64,000 nucleotides of DNA from Pseudoalteromonas piscicida (GTDB lineage Bacteria > Pseudomonadota > Gammaproteobacteria > Enterobacterales > Alteromonadaceae), in assembly GCF_000238315.3 (NCBI RefSeq), contig NZ_CP011924.1:2547501-2611500 (forward strand), written 5' to 3'. The notes below the pieces were generated by a model, which made no database searches, was not told the origin of the DNA, and saw only the letters and a list, made by a program, of their open reading frames with translations. Position numbers and translations under genes: made by a program. This document shows, one piece after another, positions 55,247 to 64,000 of the stretch (the first letter of the stretch is position 1; the number at the start of each line of letters is the position of its first letter).

Positions 55247-55920
55247 AACGTGTCCTCCGCTAGCGGATCTTGTAGCATCCGTCCTTGATTAAGCGTGAAG
55301 CTACGGTATTTCATGCGTGCTATTAACCCCAAATTATGAGTCGCGATAAGAACGGATGTACCACGGCGATTAAATTCTTCAAATAGGTTCAGAATTTCCA
55401 TCGATAGTTCTGGGTCTAAGTTTCCCGTAGGTTCGTCTGCAAGCAGCAAAGGCGGTGAGTTAACAATCGCTCTTGCTATGCCAACACGTTGCTGTTCACC
55501 TCCAGATAACACACTCGGATGGCACTTTGCTTTATCAAGCAAACCCACCTTGTCCAGAGCGGCATGTACTCTTTTGGTGATCTGTTTATGGTGAGTACCT
55601 TCAATAACTAAAGGTAGTGCGACGTTATCAAATACGCTGTAACGTTCGAGTAGGCGGTGGTTTTGAAAAATAATCCCAATATCTCGGCGAACAAAAGGAA
55701 CCTGCCGGTTAGATACCGTATTGAGATCGACACCATTAATGTAGACACGGCCTGCTGATGGCCTTTCCATCACGCTAACCAACTTTAATAATGTACTTTT
55801 ACCAGCGCCACTGTGGCCGGTTAAAAATGCGAGTTCTCCATTTGCAAGTTCAAAGCTCACTTTTTCCAGCGCTTTGTGCCCACCAGGATAAGTTTTGCTC
55901 ACTTGCTCAAATTTAATCAT
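55243..55920 (-). CDS. ftsE: Cell division ATPase FtsE
   Basis: The 225-residue ABC ATPase has Walker A GHSGAGKST, signature LSGGEQQRVGIARAIVNSP and Walker B LLLADEPTGNLDPELS. It partners FtsX. The start ATG lies 113 bp after ftsY ends. Confidence 0.97.
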   Translation of the reverse strand: MIKFEQVSKTYPGGHKALEKVSFELANGELAFLTGHSGAGKSTLLKLVSVMERPSAGRVYINGVDLNTVSNRQVPFVRRDIGIIFQNHRLLERYSVFDNVALPLVIEGTHHKQITKRVHAALDKVGLLDKAKCHPSVLSGGEQQRVGIARAIVNSPPLLLADEPTGNLDPELSMEILNLFEEFNRRGTSVLIATHNLGLIARMKYRSFTLNQGRMLQDPLAEDTL

Positions 55921-55988
55921 GTTGGCCTCTTATACTTATTTTAACCATGACACTCAGTCCGTGGCATTGTAGCAATTCGGCAATCGAA

Positions 55989-56014
55989 TAAAGCGGGCAA
56001 ATTTGCCCGCTTTA
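55989..56014 (-). terminator. ftsY terminator
   Basis: AAAGCGGGCAAA-TTTGCCCGCTTT is a perfect 24-bp palindrome followed by AT-rich sequence, 20 bp beyond the ftsY stop. Confidence 0.7.
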
Positions 56015-56033
56015 TTGCAACTGATGTCTCTAT

Positions 56034-58217
56034 TTATTCTTGACTGAACAATGCCTCGATAAAATCATCACTCTTAAAGGTGCGTAAGTCATCAATGCCT
56101 TCACCTACACCTATATATCGAATTGGCACCTTAAACTGATCCGCCACAGCAAAGATAACCCCACCTTTGGCTGTACCATCAAGCTTAGTTAACGTGATAC
56201 CAGTTAAGCCAACTGCTTGATTAAACAGTTTTACCTGACTAATCGCATTCTGACCAGTTCCGGCATCAATCGTCAACATCACTTCATGTGGCGCGTCTGG
56301 GTCTAACTTTTTCATTACTCGAGCAATCTTCTCAAGCTCTTGCATTAGGTTATCTTTATTTTGTAATCGACCCGCTGTATCCGCTATTAATACATCGATA
56401 TTTCTCGCTTTAGCGGCTTGGAAGGCATCAAATACCACCGACGCAGAATCAGCACCTGTGTGCTGGGCAACAACAGGGATACTATTTCTTTCACCCCATA
56501 CCTGCAACTGCTCTACCGCAGCCGCGCGGAAAGTATCGCCAGCCGCCAACATGACGGATTTACCTTCGCTTTGAAACTGTTTGGCAAGCTTACCGATTGT
56601 CGTCGTTTTACCAACGCCATTTACGCCGACCATTAAGATAACGAAAGGTTTCTTGTCGGCAGGGATCTCAAGCGGTTGCTCTGCCGTTTTTAAGATCTCT
56701 GACATTTCTTTTTTCATTAGGTCATATAAAGCTTCACCGTCTTTTAACTGCTTTCTATCAGCAGCATCAGTCAGGTTATCTATCAGCTTCATTGTGGTTT
56801 CAACACCAATATCAGCCGTTAGCAATTGCGTTTCTAGATCTTCGAACAGCTCATCATCGATTTTTTTGCCTTTGAATACCGAAGCAAAGCCTGAGCCGAT
56901 ATTGGCCTTGGTTTTCAACAAGCCTTTTTTAAGGCGGGAGAAGAAACCTTCTTTTTTCGGCTTTTCTTGTTCTTGAGCTAATTGAGCCTGACGTTCTGCT
57001 TCTTCACGTTCAGCTTGTTCTTTAGCTAACTGTGCCTGACGTTCGGCTTCTTCACGCTCAGCTTGCTCTTTTGCTAATTGTGCCTGACGTTCCGCTTCTT
57101 CACGCTCGGCTTGTTCTTTAGCCAATTGTGCCTGGCGTTCTGCTTCCTCACGCTCAGCTTGTTCTTTCGCAAGTTGTGCCTGACGTTCTGCTTCCTCACG
57201 CTCAGCTTGTTCTTTAGCCAATTGTGCCTGACGTTCTGCTTTCTCACGCTCAGCTTGTTCTTTCGCAAGTTGTGCTTGACGTTCCGCTTCTTCACGCTCA
57301 GCTTGTTCTTTCGCTAATTGCGCCTGACGTTCTGCTTCCTCACGCTCAGCTTGCTCTTTTGCTAATTGTGCCTGACGTTCTGCTTCTTCACGCTCGGCTT
57401 TCTCTTTTGCTAATTGTGCCTGACGTTCTGCTTCCTCACGCTCAGCTTGTTCTTTCGCTAATTGCGCCTGACGTTCTGCTTCTTCACGCTCGACTTGCTC
57501 TTTTGCTAATTGTGCCTGACGTTCTGCTTCCTCACGCTCAGCTTGCTCTTTTGCTAATTGTGCCTGACGTTCCGCTTCTTCACGCTCGGCTTGCTCTTTT
57601 GATAACTGTGCCTGGCGTTCTGCTTCTTCATGCTCAGCTTGTTCTTTAGCTAACTGTGCCTGACGTTCGGCTTCTTCACGCTCAGCTTGTTCTTTCGCTA
57701 ATTGCGCCTGACGTTCTGCTTCTTCACGCTCGACTTGCTCTTTTGCTAATTGAGCCTGACGTTCCGCTTCTTCACGCTCGGCTTGTTCTTTCGCTAATTG
57801 TGCCTGACGTTCTGCCTCTTCACGCTCGGCTTGTTCTTGAGCTAATTTTGCTTGACGTTCTGCTTCCTCACGCTCAGCTTGTTCTTTCGCTAATTGTGCC
57901 TGACGTTCTGCCTCTTCACGCTCGGCTTGTTCTTGAGCTAATTTTGCTTGACGTTCTGCTTCCTCACGCTCAGCTTGTTCTTTCGCTAATTGCGCCTGAC
58001 GTTCTGCTTCCTCACGCTCAGCTTGCTCTTTTGCTAATTGAGCCTGACGTTCTGCCTCTTCACGCTCAGCTTGCTCTTTCGCTAACTGTTCTTGGCGTGC
58101 CGCTTCCTCACGCTCAGCTTGTTCTTTTGCTAACTGTTCTTGGTGTTCAGCTTCTTGTTGCTCTTTATCGGATTTACCAAAGCCCAACCAAGATAAAAAT
58201 TTGTTTTTCTTTCCCAT
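56034..58217 (-). CDS. ftsY: Signal recognition particle receptor FtsY with an expanded repeat domain
   Basis: The protein has 727 residues from the ATG at 58217; a GTG two codons upstream is an alternative. The C-terminal NG GTPase domain (about 420-727) is normal: DDELFEDLETQLLTADIGVETT, GVNGVGKTTTIGKLAKQF, DTFRAAAVEQLQVW, DTAGRLQNKDNL and TKLDGTAKGG. The N-terminal acidic A domain is replaced by 24 full tandem copies plus one partial copy of a 16-residue charged repeat. FtsY docks SRP-ribosome complexes at the SecYEG translocon; the A domain binds membrane and SecY. The gene is about 230 residues longer than E. coli FtsY (497). Confidence 0.96.
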   Translation of the reverse strand: MGKKNKFLSWLGFGKSDKEQQEAEHQEQLAKEQAEREEAARQEQLAKEQAEREEAERQAQLAKEQAEREEAERQAQLAKEQAEREEAERQAKLAQEQAEREEAERQAQLAKEQAEREEAERQAKLAQEQAEREEAERQAQLAKEQAEREEAERQAQLAKEQVEREEAERQAQLAKEQAEREEAERQAQLAKEQAEHEEAERQAQLSKEQAEREEAERQAQLAKEQAEREEAERQAQLAKEQVEREEAERQAQLAKEQAEREEAERQAQLAKEKAEREEAERQAQLAKEQAEREEAERQAQLAKEQAEREEAERQAQLAKEQAEREKAERQAQLAKEQAEREEAERQAQLAKEQAEREEAERQAQLAKEQAEREEAERQAQLAKEQAEREEAERQAQLAKEQAEREEAERQAQLAQEQEKPKKEGFFSRLKKGLLKTKANIGSGFASVFKGKKIDDELFEDLETQLLTADIGVETTMKLIDNLTDAADRKQLKDGEALYDLMKKEMSEILKTAEQPLEIPADKKPFVILMVGVNGVGKTTTIGKLAKQFQSEGKSVMLAAGDTFRAAAVEQLQVWGERNSIPVVAQHTGADSASVVFDAFQAAKARNIDVLIADTAGRLQNKDNLMQELEKIARVMKKLDPDAPHEVMLTIDAGTGQNAISQVKLFNQAVGLTGITLTKLDGTAKGGVIFAVADQFKVPIRYIGVGEGIDDLRTFKSDDFIEALFSQE
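56967..58118 (-). repeat. 24 tandem 48-bp repeats inside ftsY
   Basis: 1152 bp encode 24 units of consensus AEREEAERQAQLAKEQ. Most units are identical; variants include VEREE, AEHEE, AEREK and QAKLAQEQ. Synonymous third-position changes show an older array that has since diverged a little at DNA level. A partial unit extends to about 58154. The alternation of E and R/K every four residues predicts a long single alpha-helix stabilised by salt bridges. Copy number should vary between strains. Confidence 0.95.
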
Positions 58218-58479
58218 ATTCACTTATGACCGTGTTAGATAAATTGCATAAACCCAAAGCAAAATGTTGATGATCTTGCTACCATACTCGAAAACGCCAA
58301 TCCGCATCAGCTTATTGCTTTTACTTGGATTGATATCACACTTAATTTTGGGCTCGAAAGGCAAGCCGAGGATGGCAACCTTAGTGCTTAGACAAAATTG
58401 CGTGCAAGTGTACCATGTTCCGTAAGGATGAAAAATCCTGACACCAAGAACCTTTAATAAAGAAGCAAATTACGTCGCT

Positions 58480-59064
58480 ATGAGAAAATCTAAGCCTAAG
58501 TCAAATACCAAACAGTCTGGTTTCATCCGCCTGATCAGTGGTAAGCATAAAGGTCGCAAGTTACCAGTTCATGATGTTGTGGGATTAAGACCAACAACAG
58601 ATAGAATGAAAGAAACCGTTTTTAATTGGCTCATGCAGGACGTAAGAGACGCAAAAGTACTCGATTGCTTTGCCGGTGCTGGCAGTCTAGGATTTGAGGC
58701 GATTTCACGCTTTGCAGCAAGCGGAACCTTTATCGAACTGGATAAAACCGCGGCGACGCAGCTTAGCAATAATGCAACTTTACTCAAACTGGATAACGTT
58801 GAAATCATTAATACCGACGCGTTAACCATGCTGGCAAATAACCTTAAGCAACAACAATATGACTTGGTTTTTATTGACCCACCCTTTCGCAAAGGGCTTG
58901 TGACTCCTTGTTGTGACTTACTTGAGTCACAATCTTGGCTCAGCGAAGACGCACTCATCTATGTTGAATTTGAACAAGAGGCACAACCTGACACACCAGA
59001 AAATTGGCAAGTGATTAAAGAAAAGCATGCAGGACAAGTGATCTGCCGCCTTTATCAACGCTGA
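58480..59064 (+). CDS. rsmD: 16S rRNA (guanine966-N2)-methyltransferase RsmD
   Basis: The 194-residue methyltransferase has SGKHKGRKLPVHD, LRPTTDRMKETVFNWL, VLDCFAGAGSLGFEA (SAM site) and FIDPPF (catalytic DPPF). It methylates G966 in the 30S head. It is divergent from ftsY, as in E. coli. No clear Shine-Dalgarno precedes the ATG. Confidence 0.96.
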   Translation: MRKSKPKSNTKQSGFIRLISGKHKGRKLPVHDVVGLRPTTDRMKETVFNWLMQDVRDAKVLDCFAGAGSLGFEAISRFAASGTFIELDKTAATQLSNNATLLKLDNVEIINTDALTMLANNLKQQQYDLVFIDPPFRKGLVTPCCDLLESQSWLSEDALIYVEFEQEAQPDTPENWQVIKEKHAGQVICRLYQR

Positions 59065-59107
59065 AATTCCCTCATAAAGAATGAAAAAACAGCCGTTAGC
59101 GTATGAC

Positions 59108-59136
59108 ATGACAGGGCTGGTGTTTTTAGCTATAAT
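59108..59136 (+). promoter_or_regulatory. Predicted rpsU promoter
   Basis: ATGACA (59108-59113) and TATAAT (59131-59136) are separated by 17 bp. The start would be near 59143, about 108 nt before the rpsU ATG. Confidence 0.65.
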
Positions 59137-59250
59137 TTAGGCTTTACATGCGGTCTTGCTTCAGATTACAATACCGCACCATTTTTGAACCAATTGGCTA
59201 GTTTTTAGCCAGATAGAGCTAAGCTCATTAATTAGGTAGGTGAATTTTTA

Positions 59251-59466
59251 ATGCCAGTAATTAAAGTAAGAGAAAACGAGCCGTTTGACGTTGCACTACG
59301 TCGTTTCAAACGTTCATGTGAAAAAGCAGGTATCCTTTCTGAAGTTCGTCGTCGCGAGCACTACGAGAAGCCAACTGCTGAGCGTAAGCGCAAAAAAGCT
59401 GCAGCGGTTAAGCGTCACATGAAGAAGCTTTCTCGCGAAAACGCACGTCGCGTTAAATTATACTAA
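59251..59466 (+). CDS. rpsU: 30S ribosomal protein S21
   Basis: The 71-residue basic protein [26 protein letters not shown] is the S21 sequence. It is the first gene of the macromolecular synthesis operon with dnaG and rpoD. AGGTGA-type ribosome site precedes the ATG. Confidence 0.98.
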   Translation: MPVIKVRENEPFDVALRRFKRSCEKAGILSEVRRREHYEKPTAERKRKKAAAVKRHMKKLSRENARRVKLY

Positions 59467-59486
59467 TCAGTATTGGTCTTGTATCA

Positions 59487-59933
59487 ATGAGCTTATTAGT
59501 TACGCTAAAAGACGCGCAAAAAGAAGCGATGAAAGCCAAAGAGAAACTTCGTCTTGGCGCGATTCGTGCGGTACTTGCTGAAATTAAACAGCGAGAAATC
59601 GACAACCAAACTACACTAGACGACGCAGGCATTACTGCGGTTTTAGTTAAGTTGGTTAAGCAGCGTCGCGATTCTTATACCCAGTATAAAGATGCAGGGC
59701 GTGAAGACTTAGCTGATATCGAAGCTAACGAAATTAGCGTACTTGAGACATTCCTTCCTAAGCCACTTAGCGAAGATGAAATTGTCGAGCTAATTGATGC
59801 CGTGATTGCACAAACTGGTGCGTCAGGCATGCAAGACATGGGCAAAGTAATGGGTGCGATTAAAGCAGAAGCTGAAGGTCGCGCTGATATGGGTAAAGTC
59901 TCTGGTTTAATTAAGCAAAGACTTACCGCTTAA
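59487..59933 (+). CDS. yqeY: GatB/YqeY domain protein
   Basis: The 148-residue protein has the YqeY pattern: LRLGAIRAVLAEIKQREID, ISVLETFLPKPLSEDEI and GKVMGAIKAEAEGRADMGKVSGLIKQRL. It resembles the tRNA-binding tail of GatB, suggesting a tRNA-related role. It lies 20 bp after rpsU, inserted between rpsU and dnaG as in many non-enteric bacteria. Confidence 0.95.
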   Translation: MSLLVTLKDAQKEAMKAKEKLRLGAIRAVLAEIKQREIDNQTTLDDAGITAVLVKLVKQRRDSYTQYKDAGREDLADIEANEISVLETFLPKPLSEDEIVELIDAVIAQTGASGMQDMGKVMGAIKAEAEGRADMGKVSGLIKQRLTA

Positions 59934-59961
59934 GCCCACATACAATTGTATGATTGATAAG

Positions 59962-59988
59962 TGAACCGAGCCTAGTGCTCGGTTTCTT
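59962..59988 (+). terminator. Hairpin between yqeY and dnaG
   Basis: GAACCGAGC-CTAGT-GCTCGGTTTC with a T-rich tail. The E. coli operon has an internal terminator between rpsU and dnaG, so partial termination here would keep primase levels low. Confidence 0.7.
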
Positions 59989-60110
59989 CGTTTTAGGCGT
60001 CATGTGTACCAATGCAGTACTGATAAAATATCTCACTTGAATTAAGTTGATTTTTTCTTGTTGCTACTTGATATAATGCGCTCACTCACTAGTACAACTT
60101 CGGAACATAA

Positions 60111-61850
60111 ATGAAAGGCAAAATCCCTAGACAGTTTATTGATGACTTGCTCGCAAGAGCGGACATTGTCGAGCTCATAGACGGTCGTGTGGGATTGAAA
60201 AAGGCAGGAAAAGACTATCAAGCCTGCTGTCCATTTCACAATGAGAAAACACCTTCATTTACCGTGTCACGTGATAAACAGTTTTACCATTGCTTCGGCT
60301 GTGGTGCTAATGGCAACGCGATATCCTTCTTAATGGAATACGATAAGCTTGAGTTTGTCGATGCTATTGAAGAATTAGCCGCCCTATTAAACTTAGAAGT
60401 ACCACGCGAAAATGCCCCGCAAGGGCCACAGCGTTCAATGGAAGAAAAAAAGTCTGACTATGACTTAATGCTCCAAGCCGCTAAGTTTTATCAGCACCAG
60501 TTAAAACACCATAGCAATGCCACTCAAGTAATTGACTACGTAAAAGGGCGCGGACTGAGTGGCGAAACTGTCCAAAAGTTTATGATTGGTTATGCACCAC
60601 CTGAGTGGGAGTCATTGTGTAATCAAATAGCCCGCAAGCCTGAGCACAAACAACAGCTGCTCGATTTGAAATTAGCATCAGAAAAGTCAGCTGGCCGTCA
60701 ATTTGACTTCTTCCGCGATCGCTTGATGTTCCCTATTCGTGATAAACGCAGTCGTGTCATCGCATTTGGCGGAAGGATAATGGGTGCAGATCAAGGCCCA
60801 AAATATCTAAACTCGCCTGAAACACGCATTTTCCATAAAAGTTTCGAGCTTTATGGTTTTTATGAAGCTAAACAGGCCCATAAGCAATTAGATAAAGTCT
60901 TGATTGTGGAAGGTTATATGGACGTCGTTGCCTTAGCAGAAAAAGGCATTGATTACGCCGTTGCCGCATTAGGCACTGCAACCACAGCTGAACACATGCA
61001 AACTTTGTTTCGTAATACCGACAGAGTGATCTGCTGCTACGACGGTGATAGAGCTGGCCGCGATGCAGCTTGGCGTGCACTTGACCATGCTTTACCTAAC
61101 TTAAAAGACGGTAAGTCTCTACAGTTTGTCTTTTTACCTGATGGTGAAGATCCAGACTCATTGGTACAGCAAGAAGGCAAAGATGCCTTTGAAGCACGGC
61201 TGGAAACAGCAAGCGATTACACGCAAGTATTGTTTACCAAATTACGTGAGCAATGCGATCTTACAAATGATGCAGGCAAATCCAAGCTGCTTACCGATGC
61301 CATTCCACTGATCAGCAAAATACCCAGTGACTACTACCAAGAGAGTTTGTTAACCACCTTAGCCAGGTTAATTGGTCGTACTCGTGAGCAGCTTAGTGCA
61401 AAATTGGCAAGTAACAAACAGCAGAATAAAATTGAGCGCCAATTTAAAGTCACGCCGATGCGTCGAGCGATTGGCTTACTGCTCCAACATCCACAGCTTG
61501 CGCAAACGGTTGAGTATATGCCTGAACTCGGTGAAATGGCGATCCCTGGTATTCAACTGCTGCTGAGCTTACAAATGTTATGTCACGATAACCCGCAAAT
61601 AAATACAGCGCAGTTACTTGAACATTATCGCGACCAAGCTGAATTCGATGCCTTGAAAAAGCTTGCGGTGTGGCAACATGGCGTTGCTGAAGATAGGCTA
61701 GAAGACGAATTTAAAAATACTTTTCAATTTATTGAAGATCAGTGTTTAAATTATCGCCTAGAGACCCTATTAATAAAGGAGAAAACCGAAGGCCTAACAA
61801 ATGATGAGCGGCTAGAATGCGCACTCCTTACCCAAGCGCTTAAACAGTAG
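60111..61850 (+). CDS. dnaG: DNA primase DnaG
   Basis: The 579-residue primase has the zinc ribbon CCPFHNEKTPSFTVSRDKQFYHCFGCG, the TOPRIM core (KVLIVEGYMDVVALAEKGIDYAVAALGTA, then CYDGDRAGRDAA) and a C-terminal helicase-binding region. It makes RNA primers for replication. The length agrees with E. coli (581). Confidence 0.98.
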   Translation: MKGKIPRQFIDDLLARADIVELIDGRVGLKKAGKDYQACCPFHNEKTPSFTVSRDKQFYHCFGCGANGNAISFLMEYDKLEFVDAIEELAALLNLEVPRENAPQGPQRSMEEKKSDYDLMLQAAKFYQHQLKHHSNATQVIDYVKGRGLSGETVQKFMIGYAPPEWESLCNQIARKPEHKQQLLDLKLASEKSAGRQFDFFRDRLMFPIRDKRSRVIAFGGRIMGADQGPKYLNSPETRIFHKSFELYGFYEAKQAHKQLDKVLIVEGYMDVVALAEKGIDYAVAALGTATTAEHMQTLFRNTDRVICCYDGDRAGRDAAWRALDHALPNLKDGKSLQFVFLPDGEDPDSLVQQEGKDAFEARLETASDYTQVLFTKLREQCDLTNDAGKSKLLTDAIPLISKIPSDYYQESLLTTLARLIGRTREQLSAKLASNKQQNKIERQFKVTPMRRAIGLLLQHPQLAQTVEYMPELGEMAIPGIQLLLSLQMLCHDNPQINTAQLLEHYRDQAEFDALKKLAVWQHGVAEDRLEDEFKNTFQFIEDQCLNYRLETLLIKEKTEGLTNDERLECALLTQALKQ

Positions 61851-61971
61851 AAGTTCTAGTCAATAGCAATTTTCGGTGCTATAATGTTCTATTCACTGCG
61901 TCATCAAAATTTAGCTGTTAAATAGCTGGCGCCTGTTGTATCAACTTTTCAGAGTGGAAGCAAATTTCTCT

Positions 61972-63822
61972 ATGGATCAATCTCCTCAGTCACAACTCAA
62001 ACTTCTGATTCAGAAAGGTAAAGAGCAAGGTTATTTAACTTTTGCAGAAGTTAACGATCATCTTCCACAAGACATCATAGACTCAGATCAGGTAGAAGAT
62101 ATCATCAGCATGATCAACGACATGGGTATTCAGGTCTCTGAAAATGCGCCTGATGCTGATGAGTTGATGATGCAAGAAACAACAACAGATGAGGATGCTG
62201 CGGAAGCAGCGGCTGCGGCATTAGCAACAGTAGAAAAAGAAATTGGCCGCACAACTGACCCTGTTCGTATGTATATGCGTGAAATGGGTACGGTTGAACT
62301 TCTAACTCGTGAAGGCGAAATCCAAATCGCTAAGCGTATTGAAGAAGGGATCAACCAAGTACAGATTTCTGTTGCAGAATATCCTGAAGCTATTACTTAC
62401 CTGCTAGAGCAATGGGACAAGTACGAAGCAGAAGAAATGCGCCTAAGCGACATCGTTTCTGGTTTCTTTGATCCTAATGCTATCGAGGAAGACGAAGCGC
62501 CAATTTCAGCAACACACATCGGTTCTGAGCTAAGTGATGAAGACTTAGATGACGAAGATGATGATGAAGATGATGACGATGATGACTCAGAAGAAGGCGA
62601 TTCAGGTCCAGATCCTGAAGAAGCTCGTGAGCATTTTGAACAACTTCGTACGCTGTACAATAAAGCGCGAGAAATTTTTGAAAGTAAAGGTCGCTCGCAC
62701 CCAGATGCGAAAGCTGCAATTCAGGAAATCGGCGATCACTTCCGTACTTTCAAGTTAGTTCCTAAGCAATTCGACCGCATGGTAAACAACATGCGCGACA
62801 TGATGGATAAAGTGCGTGTTCAAGAACGCATCATCATGAAACAAGCAGTTCAGATTGCTAAGGTACCGAAAAAGGTTTTCGTTAAGCACTTTGCTAACAA
62901 TGAAACCGATACCGCATGGATCGATGCTGAAATTGCATCAGGTGAAAAACACTCAGCAAAACTTGCTGAAGTAAAACCTGAAATCGAGCGTTGTGTTAAC
63001 AAGCTTAAAGCGTTTGAAGATAGCACAGGTCTTAGCATTGAGCGTATTAAAGACATCAACCGTCGCATGAGTATTGGTGAAGCAAAAGCTCGCCGTGCGA
63101 AGAAAGAAATGGTTGAAGCGAACTTACGTCTTGTAATTTCAATCGCTAAAAAGTATACCAACCGTGGTCTGCAGTTCTTGGATCTGATCCAAGAAGGTAA
63201 CATCGGTCTGATGAAAGCGGTTGATAAATTTGAATACCGTCGTGGTTATAAGTTTTCAACATACGCAACTTGGTGGATCCGTCAGGCGATTACTCGCTCA
63301 ATTGCGGATCAGGCAAGAACTATTCGTATTCCAGTGCATATGATTGAAACAATCAACAAGCTGAATCGTATCTCTCGTCAAATGCTACAGGAAATGGGCC
63401 GAGAGCCAAGTCCTGAAGAATTGGCAGAACGTATGATGATGCCTGAAGACAAGATCCGCAAAGTGTTAAAAATCGCCAAAGAGCCAATCTCAATGGAGAC
63501 GCCAATTGGTGATGATGAAGATTCACATCTTGGTGACTTTATCGAAGACACCACTATCGAGTCGCCGATTGATTCAGCAACGATGGAAAGTCTTCGTGGC
63601 GCAACCAACGAGGTACTTGCAGGCCTTACCGCTCGTGAAGCTAAAGTACTACGTATGCGTTTCGGTATCGATATGAATACAGACCACACGTTAGAAGAAG
63701 TGGGTAAACAGTTTGATGTAACACGTGAGCGTATTCGTCAGATTGAAGCTAAAGCGCTACGTAAGCTGCGCCACCCTTCTCGCTCAGATCTATTAAAGAG
63801 CTTTTTAGACGTTAAGGGCTAA
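61972..63822 (+). CDS. rpoD: RNA polymerase sigma factor RpoD (sigma-70)
   Basis: The protein has 616 residues from the ATG at 61972, chosen because [32 protein letters not shown] matches E. coli RpoD; reading from 61936 adds 12 unconserved residues. Region 1.1, region 2 ([59 protein letters not shown]) and region 4 ([30 protein letters not shown]) are intact. A run of Asp and Glu (about 200-230) marks the nonconserved insert. It is the housekeeping sigma factor. Confidence 0.98.
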   Translation: MDQSPQSQLKLLIQKGKEQGYLTFAEVNDHLPQDIIDSDQVEDIISMINDMGIQVSENAPDADELMMQETTTDEDAAEAAAAALATVEKEIGRTTDPVRMYMREMGTVELLTREGEIQIAKRIEEGINQVQISVAEYPEAITYLLEQWDKYEAEEMRLSDIVSGFFDPNAIEEDEAPISATHIGSELSDEDLDDEDDDEDDDDDDSEEGDSGPDPEEAREHFEQLRTLYNKAREIFESKGRSHPDAKAAIQEIGDHFRTFKLVPKQFDRMVNNMRDMMDKVRVQERIIMKQAVQIAKVPKKVFVKHFANNETDTAWIDAEIASGEKHSAKLAEVKPEIERCVNKLKAFEDSTGLSIERIKDINRRMSIGEAKARRAKKEMVEANLRLVISIAKKYTNRGLQFLDLIQEGNIGLMKAVDKFEYRRGYKFSTYATWWIRQAITRSIADQARTIRIPVHMIETINKLNRISRQMLQEMGREPSPEELAERMMMPEDKIRKVLKIAKEPISMETPIGDDEDSHLGDFIEDTTIESPIDSATMESLRGATNEVLAGLTAREAKVLRMRFGIDMNTDHTLEEVGKQFDVTRERIRQIEAKALRKLRHPSRSDLLKSFLDVKG

Positions 63823-63840
63823 AAAGTAGCAAATAAGATT

Positions 63841-63866
63841 AAGGCCGCTATTCAGCGGCCTTTTTT
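63841..63866 (+). terminator. rpoD terminator
   Basis: AAGGCCGCT-ATTC-AGCGGCCTTTTTTAT follows rpoD by about 20 bp. Confidence 0.85.
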
Positions 63867-63896
63867 ATATTAATTGGATTAAATAGGTATACACAC

Positions 63897-64000
63897 ATGG
63901 CTTGGATCCAAATCCGAATTTATTCAGATAAAGCCGATGCCGATGCTTTAAGCGATATGCTTATGGATGTCGGTTGTCCGTCTGTCACATTCATGGATAG
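63897..64000 (+). CDS. prmA: Ribosomal protein L11 methyltransferase PrmA, partial
   Basis: Only 34 complete codons are visible before the window ends. MAWIQIRIYSDKADADALSDML then MDVGCPSVTFMD aligns in order with the E. coli PrmA N-terminus ([20 protein letters not shown]), the domain that binds L11. The methyltransferase domain lies beyond the edge. Confidence 0.8.
   Translation, partial: MAWIQIRIYSDKADADALSDMLMDVGCPSVTFMD

Noticed and set aside
56967..58118. Regular 48-bp spacing resembling a CRISPR array
   Set aside because: There are no unique spacers; the whole unit repeats and is in frame within ftsY. Open frames on the opposite strand are shadows of the same repeat.

Overview
The window is a chromosomal segment of a marine gammaproteobacterium, most likely Pseudoalteromonas or a close Alteromonadales relative. 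The reasons are a MotX polar-flagellar stator protein, hdfR-maoP and ftsY-ftsE-ftsX-rpoH in gammaproteobacterial order, rpsU-yqeY-dnaG-rpoD, a complete iscRSUA-hscBA-fdx operon, FadL, RraB and a Gram-negative porin. Most of it is conserved housekeeping DNA. No prophage, CRISPR array, rRNA operon or classical defence island was found.

Layout: 1-12.6 kb holds a partial porin, hdfR/maoP, a two-receiver diguanylate cyclase, rarD, recQ with a small downstream gene, an Omp85-type outer membrane protein, a small MscS-like channel, a rimB-rimK-aspartoacylase-like operon and zntB. 12.6-20.5 kb holds tRNA-Arg(CCG), a small HTH protein, a coupled YkoF-like/PnuC-type/kinase operon, a GH109-type glycosidase, a sugar kinase-nucleotidyltransferase pair and gabD. 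20.5-26 kb is the Fe-S cluster assembly operon with three IscR-type operators. 26-36 kb holds trmJ, suhB, an enolase-superfamily/class II aldolase pair, a cytochrome c, small conserved genes, tRNA-Ala(TGC) and proBA.

36-44 kb is the disturbed part. A CPA1-type cation/proton antiporter gene carries an in-frame amber codon inside its RCK domain. A 1188-bp tandem duplication then repeats the 3' third of the gene, its terminator and half of a MITE-like element. The intact MITE-like element abuts motX and supplies its stop codon. Downstream, an IS1182-type insertion sequence sits between two copies of a 30-bp palindrome in the purA-recA intergenic region. A roughly 550-bp gene-free stretch between proB and the antiporter holds strong inverted repeats that could be a structured leader RNA.

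44-64 kb holds LexA-controlled recA, pncC, mutS, fadL, a Fur-box-preceded small membrane protein, an HD-GYP phosphodiesterase, rraB, plsC, rpoH, ftsX-ftsE-ftsY, rsmD, rpsU-yqeY-dnaG-rpoD and the start of prmA. Two features stand out. A perfect CIRCE operator (TTAGCACTC-N9-GAGTGCTAA) lies on the predicted rpoH start site, which suggests HrcA control of sigma-32. FtsY carries 24 tandem copies of a charged 16-residue repeat in its N-terminal domain.

All product names come from reading sequence motifs and recalled family features; no database search was run.
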